A stretch of 64,000 nucleotides of DNA from Sclerodactyla briareus. Lineage: Eukaryota > Echinodermata > Holothuroidea > Dendrochirotida > Sclerodactylidae. Below are positions 11,501-25,318 of this stretch, one piece after another. The notes under the pieces are model-generated. The model did no database searches. It saw only the letters and a program-made list of their open reading frames with translations, and was not told where the DNA came from. Each line of letters opens with the position of its first letter. Position 1 is the first letter of the stretch. The stretch is from NCBI GenBank assembly GCA_026419785.1, contig JAODTK010003555.1, forward strand, positions 434,001 to 498,000, given 5' to 3'. The translations under genes were made by a program, and so were the position numbers.

Positions 11501-11815
11501 TGTCCTCCACTACTTCTGTTGGAATTTTCCCATGTACCTGCAAAAAAATAGAGGCCACTTTCTCAGCTTCTGGCAACGCTGGCCGATGAACATTCTAAAT
11601 ATGTCTTCTCGATAGAGTGATCAATGAGGTGAATCGTCTTTCCTGAAAATGTTGTATGCTCTAAGAGTGTGAATGTCGTTCAAGAACAGTCTCCATTTAT
11701 TTTTTCAGGAATCAAGTGCGTATTATTTAGTTCGAGTATTGGTTCATTTTTCTTCCTTGGATGTTGTGGCTTCGGGTCGTTATGAGGATATGTCCTTGCC
11801 TGACCCTTTCACTAA
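8560..11815 (+). pseudogene. CR1/L2-like LINE ORF2 relic: APE endonuclease plus reverse transcriptase
   Basis: This is the most complete LINE in the window, readable only by switching frames. Endonuclease: N-terminal 'NKVDELQ' and 'ITESWL' type segments at about 8985-9070, GVLYRSPNS near 9281-9310, MGDFNYPE at about 9383-9406 (the GDFN motif of APE-type nucleases), and LDKLGASDHE at 9571-9600, which contains the catalytic SDH motif. Linker: KQKVQGQLGPL at about 10060-10090. RT: LPGPDGFSSY at 10290-10319 (palm entry), AWRRANFFPIF at about 10402-10434, QHG at 10563, a long region ending PHERIVLS near 10690, and FADDTKLY at 10916-10939, which carries the catalytic Asp pair. The C-terminal region continues to about 11700 (RVINEVN.LS near 11605-11640). 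Many stops and frameshifts show it is dead. The clade is inferred from motif style and could equally be called L2 or CR1. Confidence 0.85.
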
Positions 11816-11880
11816 CAAACTAAACGAAACTACTAACTAAACTAAACTAAACTAAACACTAACTCAAACTAAACTAAACT
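11816..11880 (+). repeat. (ACTAA)n-type 3' tail of the CR1/L2-like LINE
   Basis: ACTAA/AACTA-type pentamer units with slight variation follow the LINE 3' UTR. The same 3' UTR words (gatgttgtggc, atgaggat, gtccttcc or gtccttgcctgaccc) and a related tail occur in inverse orientation at 1205-1320 and at 63700-63780. CR1/L2-group LINEs commonly end in a short microsatellite rather than poly-A. Confidence 0.8.
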
Positions 11881-14800
11881 GGTGAAATCATCGCCCCAAT
11901 CACTGCTCCCCATGATCGCGTGGCAAGTATCAGAATGGAATCTCACCATACATTTGATGATGTGATAATTACTGTTCAGGCCCCTCTTTGTGCGCACTAA
12001 TGATATAGTTGCGGAGTAAAGAAGTTTGCGCAGAGGCTTGGTTTTGTGGTTGGGGGGGGTTTTTGTTTGTTTTTTCACATTCATAGTGAAGAAGTTGAGG
12101 TCTACATTCATGTTTATTGGCTTTTACCATTTTTTTTTCCAATTTCAGGCCTACCCATATTTTGGATTTAGGTGAAACCACTTGTCGTCTCACGACTGGA
12201 GGCGCTCGTTGTTTCATTATATTCCCGATTCCATACAGCCTACTCTAAGATCAATGGTAACATTCGTAGTTTCATTCTGCCGCTTGACGTTGTAATATAA
12301 AATGCAAGGATCGACAGCAGTCATCGATTGTCCTTATTAGCGATACCGTACGAAGATCGTCTGCAACCCCCACTATTAAGTTAGGCACGCAGTCTATCGA
12401 TAATGAAAGGAAAAATGACGATCGTATTGCACTAGGCCATCTGTGAATACCAAAGGTAAATACCGGAATGATTTTCCTCGAAAAAACAAAAAAAAGAATT
12501 CGTGCTCTGGGATAAGGTTTTTTTGCATCACATATGCACTAACAGTTCAATGCTTCCTTGGAGAAACGAGCCTCTGATGGAGGTTTTGACATGGATTTAC
12601 CTTTCGTGAAATTGAAGTTAAGGACGCGAACGACTGAATGAAAGATAGCTTCCTGCTCTTATTAAGGCCTCTGGTTCCTGTCACTTTCCAATAGGATTCC
12701 ACGTGGTTGTTACGACGTACGCTAACTTGATTTAGAGATTCTTCCACGGAATGTATATATTTATGCTTTTGCATGCATTCGTCAACGATGACTTGAACAT
12801 GCAAACACGATGGTTTATTTATTCTAATGAATATATGGTTAGGCTTTGTGATCGCATTTGCCCGTGTGACATTGCCTTAGACACAATGACTTGACAAGCC
12901 AAAATATGTGTTAATGCTAACAGTTCCTGCACTATTTCTCTGGTAATTAATAATTATTTTTTCGACATGCTAAATTTCGTCACTGGTTTTCAAAATGGTT
13001 CACATGCTGATTATCACACGACTGGCTTCTGTACCAAGCTGTCAAAGAGTAGTCTGTTAGAATAACCACATGGGAAAATATCAGGCGGCTTGCTCCTTGT
13101 CTCAAAATCGCAAATGGCAAGGACAGACCCTTATCAATCCCAGCATTAGACTGTTAAGAGCTGGGAACTCATCGTAACAGATGGGTAATGTTTGTTATCT
13201 TCCGGGTGTTTGTACTGTTCGGATTTCTAGTTGAGGTACAAAATTTAAAAACTTAAAGACAACTACATCTTACATGAATGTCACAGAAAGGCAGCGATTC
13301 TTCTATTTGACATGAAATAACAACACCTGATAACCTCTGTCTAAGCTTAGGGAGCGTAATTGCAACCGACTCATGTCCGCTCAATCTATTCCCATTTGGA
13401 TTGCTGATTGAGAAAGTATCGATCTTCGAGTTAACCTGTGACTGATTATGCAAACCACTGTATAATGGCAGTAGTGATTATCTGTGCCCGCGTGAGTGAT
13501 GAATAGTGACATCCATTCCCATGGAAAAGCGTATCCTGAACTAACATGGTGTTGGTGGGAAGAGGCCATGACTGCTACCTTAGGATACACGGAACTCGCC
13601 TCCCAATCAATAGCCGTATTGTTGCGTTGAAAGCTGCCATTTCGGTAACTTACAAACTGAAAACACTAATACACTAACGAACAGTACTTGATCGTTAGGT
13701 TCGGAAAAATACAGGCCCTCACAACTAAAAGAGAACAAAGATGAAGAAAACCTCGAAATCCAGACGTTAATCCCTGAACCAATATTTTCCAGCTCTTCCC
13801 TGTAGATTAGCGACAGTATGCATGTGACGGAATACTAACACCGGCCAGGAGGCCGACTCAGTTATTTCGTCGAAGGGACAGCTCACTTTCATGAGGTTAC
13901 TGTCACATACGTTCTTCAACCACACATGTTTCATTCACATAGGATCCGAATGAGCAGAAGTTATATCTGTTATTTGTCCATTCTCATATTTATAGGAGAT
14001 TAAAATGTTTTTGGCTCTGCAAATCACCTGCCAAGTTTGTGACCTGAGAAATGCAGTTGCCCGCATCTCGATGAAAACAGTGCAATGATATTTGGCAGGA
14101 ACCGTAATCACATTGCATTATTTGACCAAATATACATCTGCCATCAGAAACCCATCAAATGAAACGTAACAGGGAATCATAAACGCATCTCGAAATCTCT
14201 AAGGCGTGTAAGCTCCATTACATTTACGCTATCTCAAATTATACCATGCGGGAACGACGGTCAGTGGATTCAATCATTTCCCGGAAATACCATCGAATCA
14301 GCTTTGTGAGTGATTTTTAACCTGCCGCCATGCGAATAGGATCCAACCGAGATCACGATTCCAGAGTTTAAATGGAATCCCCAAACGATTTCACAATCAA
14401 TTTGAATCGGCAATGATTGCGAGATGAATCCTGAACTAACTCTCTGGCTGAAAGTGGCTCGCGTCAATAATCATTCGAAGTTGCTACTTGGCTAATCTGT
14501 CAGAAAAAGCTAAGGGATTGACACCTGATGAGGCAACGTCAGAAGGTGGACAAGGATTATTACAAAAACACAGGGTATCAAAAAGAAATGTGCTGAAGAT
14601 ACTAGCAATTCACAATTCCCATTCAGGATCATAACTTAAATACGAATTGTAGTACAGTAGGACCATCAGTTATATCAGTTCATGTAGAGGTTGTCACCAT
14701 CTCGAATAATGTTCGTGGGAATGAAATTTCAAACATTCCTCTTTCAGTCTCTCAACACCCTATTGGCCATCCACCTCTCTCACAACTCATCATGAATTGA

Positions 14801-17070
14801 ACGTTGGGAACGTTGGGAGGCTTGCCTCAATAAAGTTGCATATTACATAACGTTATTCAACGACGAATAAAGTATTCCAATTTGGTTTTAAATAATCATA
14901 ACCTGCAAAATAATAGGACACACATACAATGGGGGAGATGCTTCGAGAGAATAAGCTGTAGTAAACCTCCTATTCAATGACGATACTATTGCGTAGGTAG
15001 AACAATGGTAATCTTCCATTACCATGCAATATGAACAGCAGGATCTTCTTTGTAACTCAGTCTGTGCCATGCATCTCGAATTACGTTGGTCAGTTGTACC
15101 TTATCACCAAATTCCTCCTTATAGGTATGAAAAAAAGAACCAACCTCTGGTTCTCCTGACTGGCATTTACCTCTCTCAATTCCTACAGTAAGGAGTATTA
15201 TCTTTATTATATTTTCCACCACACATTTGTGGCAATGAATTTTGCGTCGCTAGATCTTCGACCTGTTTTTGGCGTCCAACTGTCGTGTAAACAGTCCCCA
15301 GGTAACTTGCTTTACTCAATTTACTCCACATTCAGTCGTCGTCTACGAAAGTGCAATTTTGTTGGTGATAAGATACAACTGTCTTTACACAACAGAAGTG
15401 GCGAAAAATTAATGAGAAGAAAATGGTCTTCTCGGCAGTACAAAATATTGATTGCCTGAAGAATGAAACGTTTCTTCGTTTATCATCACGTATTATGAGC
15501 AATACGATTCAGCTGGGGTTACGTAATACCAATCATTGACGAGGCAGAATAGATTGTTCTACTATGATTGCTCAGTGCTCAGTATCATTCAGCAGTATTG
15601 GTCTGGGTTGCCGGATTAACAACTGGAAAGGTTATTGAATAATAATAACAATAACGCAAGATGCTCAGTCGCATTGCATTGAATTAAACAGTGCTTAATA
15701 TGATATAATATTCCATACTGATTAAAAACACCTGATTATCTCAACCGACTTATTGTTAGCATATTCACTATCTAGTGACGGGCGTGCAAATGTGCACTTT
15801 CATTCGAGGTTGAAATAGTGCGTTAGCATCAATTATCAACATTCACCGTTACATACCTACCTATACACATATGTAGAACAATGGGGTCGCATTAAAAAAG
15901 AATCGTCGCTGTATATTTGAATAACAACGATTTTTAGTAACGGTGAGCATATGCTATATGAAAAGCAGGCCTGGAAATGCTAAGCTAATTAAAAAAAACT
16001 AGGATTCAACATGAAAAAAAATAAATATTCTCTTGATCTGTATGTTCAAAATCTAGACAAACCGGAATGAGCTCGATAGAGAGTATCTTGTTACAGACAC
16101 TCGCGTGTAAAAATTACATTAGCGACAACTCCTAAACTGGCGTCTGTTCAAGCAATGAAGTGCTGCCGTAGAGCGGCTGACTTATCTCCGTGGTATAGCA
16201 TTTCTCCCCGTTCCTGTGGTTATGCTAATCAGTAAATCTAGCCGTCCAGTGTTCCCCAAATCGTTATATTTGATTCCATCATCCACGATTCCATTCCAAG
16301 CGATTCACCATATGGCGACTTGGCGACCATTCTTCATTGATAATGTGCGCGTTTTGGGTACGAATCTCGAAGTTGTGGATAATTACTTTCTTCACTTTCG
16401 TGGCGCCGAAACTCGAAACGCACGTTCTAATATTCTCGTTTTCGATTGTGAGGTATCCAGAAGACCGGTTGGCACAATTCGTACATCAGTGACATATTAC
16501 ATGTTACTTCGAAGGCCCTCCTCACTCCGTCACGAAATGTAATATGTAGTAGTGATTGGTCCATCATATATAAAATCACTGTTGTGACAGCTCTGGTATT
16601 GGGTCAATATTAGAAGTGGTATTGGGAGAGATACCCATGAGAATATAATCCACAATACTATAGCGCTTGTATTTCACAAGCAATGTATATACGCTAGTAA
16701 TTCAAACTGTACTTTTCGGGAGAGGGTTGGAGTATCAGCTGGACGAACTTAACAGATTTGACGTCTCATAGATACTGTGGAAAGAAGGATGCATTTGACA
16801 CCATGTAATAGTAGGCCACCCGCACTTGTAGTCATTCAACGGGACAATGCTGAAAATTGGACAGGGCGAGACAGTCGTTTACTTACTTTCGCCGGGGAAA
16901 ATGTTACGGTCTACTCACGGTACCAAGTTTTGCGATCAATTGTAATAATCTCCGATTTCCTGGTTATAATGCAACGCTAAGGATTCACTGTCACATTACA
17001 ACAGAACGATATTGAGTAGTTGTAAAATATTAGTGACAAAGATGGTTTCCTTCACTCGTCGCGAAACCTC
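11881..17070. other. About 5 kb without a supported gene
   Basis: Moderately AT-rich, unique-looking sequence. Open frames are at most about 110 codons (16216-16542, plus) and have no recognisable domain, signal peptide or flanking splice sites good enough to propose an exon. No RNA gene or inserted element could be bounded. A short purine/T-rich tract lies at 12045-12080. Confidence 0.4.
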
Positions 17071-17074
17071 GGGT

Positions 17075-17136
17075 ATGTCTGTATGTAGTCTGTCTGTATG
17101 TATGTCGGTATGTATGTATGTATGTAGATGTATGCA
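17075..17136 (+). repeat. (TATG)n-type microsatellite, left array
   Basis: Degenerate TATG/TGTA/TCTG tetramers (tatgtctgtatgtagtctg..., then tatgtatgtatg). It pairs with a second array of the same type at 17447-17545, and both flank a GC-rich block. Confidence 0.85.
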
Positions 17137-17159
17137 CTCATAAAAACTACTGAAGCGTA

Positions 17160-17446
17160 ATACACTGTTGAGTGCGATCAGGCCCCCCCGGTGCGGCTCT
17201 GTAGCAAATTGTGTGTGAAGGGGATAAACCAAATCCAGTAGGCTTCTTGAAACATCGTTTATATCGAGCTGGACTCATGCTCGATGCGCGCCTTGCCGAA
17301 GAGCCCGTGGGAGCGCGCCCGCCCCCCCCACGTGTCGCTGATGCCTTCCGAGGCAGTGAATTGGCCGTATGCCTCAACGAGTATTTCCAAGTACGTGTCA
17401 AGGATTGGTATGAGTGTGGCGTGTACGTATGGCCTCGTAGGGGGCG
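17160..17446. other. GC-rich block between two (TATG)n arrays; unrecognised
   Basis: About 290 bases, clearly richer in G and C than the surroundings. It has C runs at 17183-17189 and about 17321-17328 and long frames open on both strands (plus 17211-17474, minus 17147-17401). No domain was recognised in either. Sharp composition edges and identical microsatellite on both sides suggest an inserted element, such as a SINE or Helitron-like unit that carries or targets TATG repeats, but no terminal motif could be read. It could also be an exon of an unknown gene; no splice sites support that. Confidence 0.4.
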
Positions 17447-17545
17447 TGGGTATGTATGTATTTATGTATGTTAGGTGATGATTTATGTTTGTATTCAATG
17501 TATGTATGTTATGGCTGTATGTATGTAATGTATGTATGTATGTCT
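17447..17545 (+). repeat. (TATG)n-type microsatellite, right array
   Basis: TATG tetramers with interruptions (tatttatgtatgttagg..., then tatgtatgtatgtctg). Same unit and same phase of sequence as 17075-17136. Confidence 0.85.
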
Positions 17546-20500
17546 GTACATGTATATGTTGCATCTGTGCTTAAGCTACGGTACTACGGTCCCTAACTCA
17601 TCGCGAGCTCGAGTTTACCAGTGTGGGCTCTCCCTGTGCCATGTTTATAGGGCACGGGTGTCACGCTAGGGCGCCCTCAGAAGAGAAGAAGTGAGCCTAC
17701 GTATAAAGTTTGTCGCTACAATTACGATGGGTTTTCGTAATCTCAACCCATCCTTTCTGAGATGGTTATTTGGTGTGAAGCAAACCATTATGATTGATAG
17801 ATGAAATTGCCATAGGCGCGCGCCTTCCACTGACGGAGATATTTCCAGTGGTCTAGACAGCGCGCTACTGTTATGATTGAGTCCAGTTTAGGAACAATGA
17901 AGCACAGCGAATTCTCTTTAGCGCGAGAGACGAAAGAAACAGAATGAATGTTTGAATGACAATTGTGAAGCGAAAGCCTGAAAACACTGAACAATTCTGG
18001 TGACACACGTTCTACAATACCACGCAGCACATGTCTGGACAAATCGCTCGTTTCCCAACCCAACCTACAATAACGCGGATGACCGAAGGCGTAATTTGGC
18101 GGGAACGCAAGCGCGAACGGTCGTAAGCGCTATAAACTAAATGATGATTGACAATGTGACCATGAATGAAAGGTATTAATAGTAATGTAGGTCGAAATTA
18201 GGCGATATCGTATCCTTCATGTAGCGTTTCATTATGGTTATTAGTCATGAGGGACATGTCGTAACACGGTCATTTCAATCACGCTGGCCATCGAATATAT
18301 CAATTTATTTTGTATAATCTATATTTCATGTATATATATACATAGTGAAATGGGCTTCATGTAACCTAACTATCCAAATTCAATGGAAGTTTGGGTTCCA
18401 GGACTTTAAGACACAATCTGCGGACTTTGAGTTTGAGTTTGAATTCTGCGTTGGTAACAGTACTCAGACAATTGCGCGTTATTTGTCATGTAAATATACT
18501 CATCGTACAATTATATTTCAAGCTGTATAAGAGTAAAAGTAAATGTCACTGTAAAAAGAGTGTTGCGACTGAACAGCATGATTTTGCGAGTATGCGTTCG
18601 TCATTAAATGTTGTTCAAGCACGACCTAACGGTTGCGGACACACGATAATGTGTTGGTGAACATTAGCTAGCAATTGATTCTCTTGCTATCTTAGATGAA
18701 TGCTTAAGATAATTCTGAAATCGGAACACCACTGCCAGCTCAATAGAAGCCTAAGTGATAGATAGTTTTGGATGCGTATTCACAGAAGAGTAAAATAATT
18801 ATGATAAGTCCACTCCTTAATTACACAACCCACCGCGTTAGTGGATATTGATATGAAATAGTGAAAACCCCTGCTCTGGGAATAGTAATTCTGACTGTAG
18901 CAATGACGGCTGACCTGTGTGATACCGCGGTGGCTTTCAATATTGTGTATTTATCGGAGGGTCATTGAAAGGACGAGCACAACCTTTCTATTGACTTTCC
19001 AGTTTCAGACAGACAGATTATCCACGAGTGGGTGGTGCCTTGTCGAGAATTGTTTCCCAACAAGATGGGGGATTAAATCCGCCAGCAGTGTATAGTAATT
19101 ACTGGGGAGGAAGGGAGGCTTGCAAATGATCTTATGATGGGTAAAGTCACCTTCTTATTCGCTAAGATTGATTGCCAATCGCGTTCTAGTATTAATGGGA
19201 CTGTCCAAATAATATATGTTGTTGTAGGCTGAAGTATATAGGAAAATGCAGTTCTCACAACTAAAATGTGCATACAGGCATGATAGTCTCTCAAATATTG
19301 TCTGCCTGGACGACAGATAATTATCTTTGCTATATAATTCTGGTCCTACGCACCTGACCACCTCAGGATAGTAGTTGACTCAACACGCCAAGTTTATACC
19401 ATCATTGGATGCATGTTGGAAATCTACCTTTCACACAACCAGTAATTTCTTACATCTTCCTAGTAGTGCTGTACATAATTCGTAATCCTTGACGCGTCCA
19501 CACTTTTCGGCATAGTTTTCAACGAATAATTCGGTCCGACCTACTGTGTGCTTTGGATTGCACCTGCCTTTTGTACCTATACCCTGTTCGGTGTTTCCAC
19601 GGGTACCAGCTCTTGTTATTTTCACATTTCATTCCATATGAATAATGCTTGCCCCTTTGCTGTTAGCCTGCTAGCCGTGTTAGCTCACTCAACAGCGCAT
19701 CGAACTCCTGCCTGGATTACTAGTGCCATAATGAAAACCCTTCCACCATTATTATCCTTTGGTAAAATTCAACCAAGATGACCGGGAAGAGGGGCTAGAT
19801 ACGATTGATACGATGTAGACATGAATCCCCAACCGTCCGGTGTCTAGCAATGAACACATCCATACAAATAAATCATAACTTACAGTCAAACTCTAAGTCC
19901 CTCTCAGATCAATCAGCTAAGTACGGAGCCATGCCATAATATGTGCATGTGACTCGACTATTACCTGGGAACTAACATTGAATTATATGTGACGAATGAC
20001 TTGGATGCGAATGATATCCATACTAGATTGAGATTACTAAAGTGTTATTCGAATCAAAGACGATTTTATAACCAATTTGAGTTGAATACTATAGTGGAGT
20101 TGATGGTCAGTAGTCTCTGCGAATGTAAATACGTCCTGAATTTTCTAACGGTCCACTGTCAGGAAGAAAGAGCAACGGGCATGACACACGTCGAACGAAC
20201 GTGCAGATACTCTTACAGGTTACTTAGGGAATATGAGCCCCATAGAACAGCTAGTCCTCTCGAGATACGACTTGCAAGTGCAGGATGTCTTCAGTTCACA
20301 TGTTGACGTTTTATTGATAGTTTATCAGGGAAAGGACGCCGTCATCTGAAATCACGTAGTGCAATGCGGTATCATCCTCCACTGGTAGGGACTAGGGGAA
20401 AAGTATTCGGATCCTTCACGATTTCTCTCAATCCCTTATCACCATCTTCCTACCAACTCAATCATGAGTATTCGAAAAAACACCTGCTAGAATAATCCGA

Positions 20501-23500
20501 CTCTTCATAATATAAACAATCGGGCGATGTGCCTACTAACGCCCTAATGAGGTTGCTTCATCTGAAGTAGTTATTCTAGCATAATTATGATATATTCATA
20601 TTAGGTGCACACATAAATGCACAGAATATAAACTGAAACTCTCCACAGTTTATGTTTGTCATTAAGTTTGTCGTTCGTAATGAAGTGCCCCCTGCAGAAG
20701 CCGAATCAATTGCGAAGACCCATACTAAAAGGCGAGAATATTACGACCCGTTTACCCTCTTGTATATTCAATGATGCGGACGAATGTACCACGTCTCCCA
20801 AAAAAGCTTGTCAGTTGAACCTGCAGTCATCAAGAACCGTTTGAAATATCTTAAATTTCTCCTTTGGTCTGAAGAATACCAACTTCTCCCACCGGAGTTC
20901 CTGATACTGAATTGGTGTTGGTTCAGTTTATTCAGGAGTTTCCTCTTTATTACATATTAGGTCATTGCAATTCTTGTCCCAGTTTCTCATCATGGCGTGT
21001 TTCAACTGAATCCTATTTTGCCGCAAAATCCTCATGTAAAACAATATTTTTTTACTTTTTCTTTAATAATTACCCTAAGCAACGTCAAATAATGTAGGTC
21101 ATGACTGTTTGTCCAAAAATAGTTGCTCATCCGTTCACATTCCCAAAGCCTTTATATTCATCATTGATCGCGCTTAGCAAAGATGTCAAACGTATGAACG
21201 AATACGAAGAAACGGTTGTATACTGAAGCATGATTTTCTGAGTATCCAATCATTTTATTGTTTTTGCGGTTTATCATGAATGAAACAAACAACCAGCATA
21301 ACCAGCCGGTGTAATGCAATACTCAGTGATCCTGTGAATATCAGATAAATACTGTCAATCTACAATTCTACCCTCGTGTTTCCTCTGGTTAACTATCTCG
21401 ACTGAATTATTATGACGAGTAACTCAAGTATTCGGGATTTCACAACGGGTGAGCTCTCGACTGTCTATTGATGTTGTACAAGTGGCGTGTATACTTTCTT
21501 TGTCCAGTCTCGGTGCCTTAATATACTAGCAGCCTGCACCGCCTAATTACATGGGTGATGATTTTCTCAGATCGTTATCGGATTTTTATCAGTATAGTAT
21601 CTGAGGAAGCTGTTGTTTTGTCCACTGTCAGGGGTGAGGAACTTGGTATGGTGATGACGTCAGTCGTCAGATTCCTCAGATAAAACGAGCCCACTATCGA
21701 GACAACGTGTGCTTGGAGTGGTTGATTAATAGTTGCAAAGTGTTGGTTTCAATGCGTGAGATGTATTTGCGAAGAAATTTGATTCTGGGCCTGGGTTGTC
21801 AACATTTGGGACGTAACAGGGAAGCCCACGATGGAAAATTCACTGGATTCGGAGAGGGTGCGGGAGGTTGGAGGTGGTGTGGGAAGGGGGTGCGAGTTAA
21901 TTCCCCATGTAATTAGGCGACTGCACCGGCAGCTCATGGCGGTGGTGCTCAAATACCAACCCTTGTTATTGGTAGCGACGTAACTACCCACGTAACGTAA
22001 CCACTTACTTCAGATTTGCATCCATCATGGACATAATCATACTTACTCACTTTGACGTCCTAATAGAGGCATTTATGATCTTGTCTGATGGTAACGTTCA
22101 GGGTTAGATCTTTATTTCAAGTTTCGGTTAAGATGAAATCAACATTCCATATCAGATGAATTGGCTGTTCGACACATATCTGCTGATGTCGTTACACTAG
22201 ATTCTGCAATGGAAAAAAAAGAAAAAAGTATTGTATATTATCCGGAATGAACTTTTTGCGTTGTCGCTAACATAGAAGGTGATGACCGCTACTAATCTCA
22301 TCCAGGGAAATTGTACAGTACACAGAACAAAGCAAAGCAAATATGGGAGAACGAACGAGGTCTACGATGATTTCGTCCGAATCAACACAGGATACCCAGT
22401 TCTAACGAAGTCCAAAATTCGCAGTGCACCTCCACATCAGGAACAATAGTCACGATATATAGGTGTGGGGGGGGGGGTAATACTTGATCGAGACGGGCAG
22501 TGTCATCGGCGGAGAATTAGGGGAGCCGTCTGAGAGAAAAGGGAAATTCGGTTATAGACAGAGCAGGCACTATGGTCTAACATTCCTATTGCTTGACGAG
22601 GCACGCGAGAAATTTCCGTGACGTCTGCCTACACGAGCAGAGTCATTCCCCAGTTGAATTCCGGTGGTCGGCGTCGGAAGTTCAGATCTTGATCCTTAAT
22701 ACAAGAGAAATAAGAAGTTGAAATGAATTTTCGTTAAAATTACACCGCCCCCAGAATGTGCTGTCACATCAGAGGAGTATTAAGAGATTGGAATGAACGT
22801 GACAAGATGTATATCTCCTCGTTACGAGCTGTGACGAATTGAGTACACTCAACATCGTGATGACATTTTTAAATCGATGTTGACGAGTTACATATATCTC
22901 TTGAGGTCACTAACCCTGGTAAAGTCTGTGAATGAGGGTGAATAAACATTGATGTTCCGCGACCGGATGTGATTCCTCTGACTCACGTGATCCAGAGGAA
23001 CCGGAACTTGTTGTATCGTAGTGAGGTGTTTTATATCGCAATGACGTCGCTGCATACTGGTAGCTTGACGAGAGCAGATCGTAAGAATAGCCCCCTCCAA
23101 TTCTTCCCTCGAACGCCCTATTATTTGCAGTGTTTCCGTAAAAACAGCTACTGTAAATCTGTTATTCAAGTATTCAAGAATGTATCTATATGATCTGTGA
23201 GTATATGTGTATCCTGTAAACAATGTATCAAAACGATGTTTGACAATGCTACGTTTTTACATCGACGATTTAATTTTTTACCCATTCTCCCGGTCGATAT
23301 GAGCTTGCACCTAGTGGGGGTTGAACATTAGTTCACTAAAGGGAAGTAATTAAAAAGATATCCACCACAGGTGATGTTGTAAAACAAAACGCCTGAATTT
23401 ATTCTGCCAAGCCTGCTGGAAACAGTCAATTTATTTTAAGACCTTATAGCTTACAGTTGAACACTATCTAGAGGGGACTAGAGGGTCACTTATTCTCTGA

Positions 23501-25318
23501 AGATCCTGGTGAGTATTGGAAGTACTCAATATAATCTCATTAATTTATGATACGATTTACAAGAAACGTCGTTCCGAAGGATATGAAAGCGCAATTCCCT
23601 CAATTCAAGCCGCCAGCAAACCTAACCCAAAATTGTGCACCTTCGCTGCATGTTATGAGTGTGGTGGAAACATGGTAGGCAGTAGTGGGGGAAGCTCTCC
23701 GTCGATACAAAGTACAGTGGACATCTACGTAGCTGTTGGAGAATTTCAGCAGGACAGGCCTAGTATCTTAGCCTAAATACTGAGAAATTAAGAACAATTT
23801 TTGCGGCTTTTCAGGACATTTATGTATCCGGCAACATCGAATTCGTTTTACACGACAAGTGTGTGTTTCGAGGAGAGTTGACCAATTCTACGTAGGAGGG
23901 AATCCACAATCGAAAATTCTAATGACACTAAGTGCGCTGATGTAATTCCGCACTGATTATGGAAACATATTGGAAATGACGAACAAAATTAGATATTGGT
24001 ATTTTCCAACGCTGTTTGGAGTATATAGCAATTGAATATGTTTTGATGAAGCCGGATGTTTGCAGACCGAGTGGCACTGGCTTACCACTCGCGAGGTTGG
24101 AATCTCGGTCAGAATCAGGACAGGCAACGACTCTGACATTGTCCCGTTTCATCCTTGCTGGGGCGACGCAGCATACGGGACTGGGACAGGAAACATAGGG
24201 CGGTGGAAATTACATGTTATTCCCGAGTGTGATTACTCCCAAAAAGCATGGCCCAATCTGGGTACCTGGTGAGACTGAGCAGTGACAAAAGTACAGAATT
24301 CAAGTTTCTGTGCTCTTGTTTCCCATGGTGTAAGCAGGCGTGCAATTGGTAGATTGGGTGTAGAAGCTAGAAGACAAACCTTCCATAGAGCAATGTGACT
24401 GTTAGTAATCAGCTTATGTCGTTCCAGTTATTGCATCATCAGAGATAGAATTAAACTATGAAAAGGAAAAATTTCTTCTGTAGCTGACAATGACATATTG
24501 TTTCCGCTTTGATGTTAGACCTCTGCCATGGCCGAAGGGTATCGATTTGTGTGGTAAATATCATTTATACAGGGAGTGTTGAGTAAGTATTGTGGACTGC
24601 TGAATCGGGGCCAAACGTTGACAGCTGTTTCTACCTAATAATAACAGGACGTCATTGGGTTGGTGACTCACAATTTTCACTAATGTGTCACCACATAGGT
24701 GATGGTGGATTAAAGAATGTCCGAACATTTTACAGCGTCCCCTTTTCCGCGTCAGTCAGCATGAGTATTACTTATGGCTAGAGGCAATATAGGGAATTGA
24801 AGAACCGAACAATCTGTATAATCGTTCAGTCAATATTTTAAGGAAGATTCATTCATGTATGTTCGTTTCTATGCATGGTTCCATTCACAATACCCCCCCT
24901 GAGAAGGGACGAACTATTTAACATGGAAATATAACTCTTCGCGTCCAATATCGCTTGGGGCTCAAGATCGGCTCGAAAAATAAAAATTGGATCAGTATAA
25001 CCCCTTAAGCCCTTCTTGTCTAATATTAGCAGAAAAGTGTTTCGTTTCAGTAAAAAGGTCGCCAGTGATGAGAATGATATTCCCGATGGCTAAACATTAC
25101 TCAATACTCATTACTTGAATCCTCGTCCAATAATCGTTAGAGCTGAGATGCCACACGTGAACTGATATACAAAACGCAAATAAGATTACCATGACATCGC
25201 CGTACGTGTTCGCAACGGTAATACCCGTTTTTAAAAAAAAAGGGGGGGCAATAGTATTATAAGAGTATTTGAAGAGCAACATACATATAACTCATAGGTT
25301 GACGCCATTCACCAGGCA
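17546..25318. other. Nearly 8 kb without a supported gene
   Basis: No coding exon, RNA gene or bounded transposon could be supported. Exceptions listed separately: an imperfect inverted repeat at 20485-20581 and a poly-G run near 22469. A weak tRNA-like pattern near 24060-24115 was considered and rejected. Frames of 60-110 codons (for example minus 22888-23223, plus 19989-20306) carry no known motif. Confidence 0.4.
20485..20581. repeat. Imperfect hairpin or miniature inverted-repeat structure
   Basis: TGCTAGAATAA at 20485-20495 is perfectly inverted at 20571-20581 (TTATTCTAGCA). The pairing continues inward with a bulge through TCTTCA and TGAAG. The whole is 97 bases. It could be a small MITE or a transcript hairpin. 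No target duplication is obvious. Confidence 0.35.

Noticed and set aside
15844..15955. Inverted repeat CACCGTTAC/GTAACGGTG as a possible MITE
   Set aside because: Nine-base inverted repeats at this spacing are expected many times by chance in 64 kb, and there is no target duplication.
24060..24115. tRNA-like pattern (GGTTGGAATCTC with an upstream TGGCACTGG)
   Set aside because: The B box is off consensus, no stems can be drawn, and there is no A box at the right spacing.
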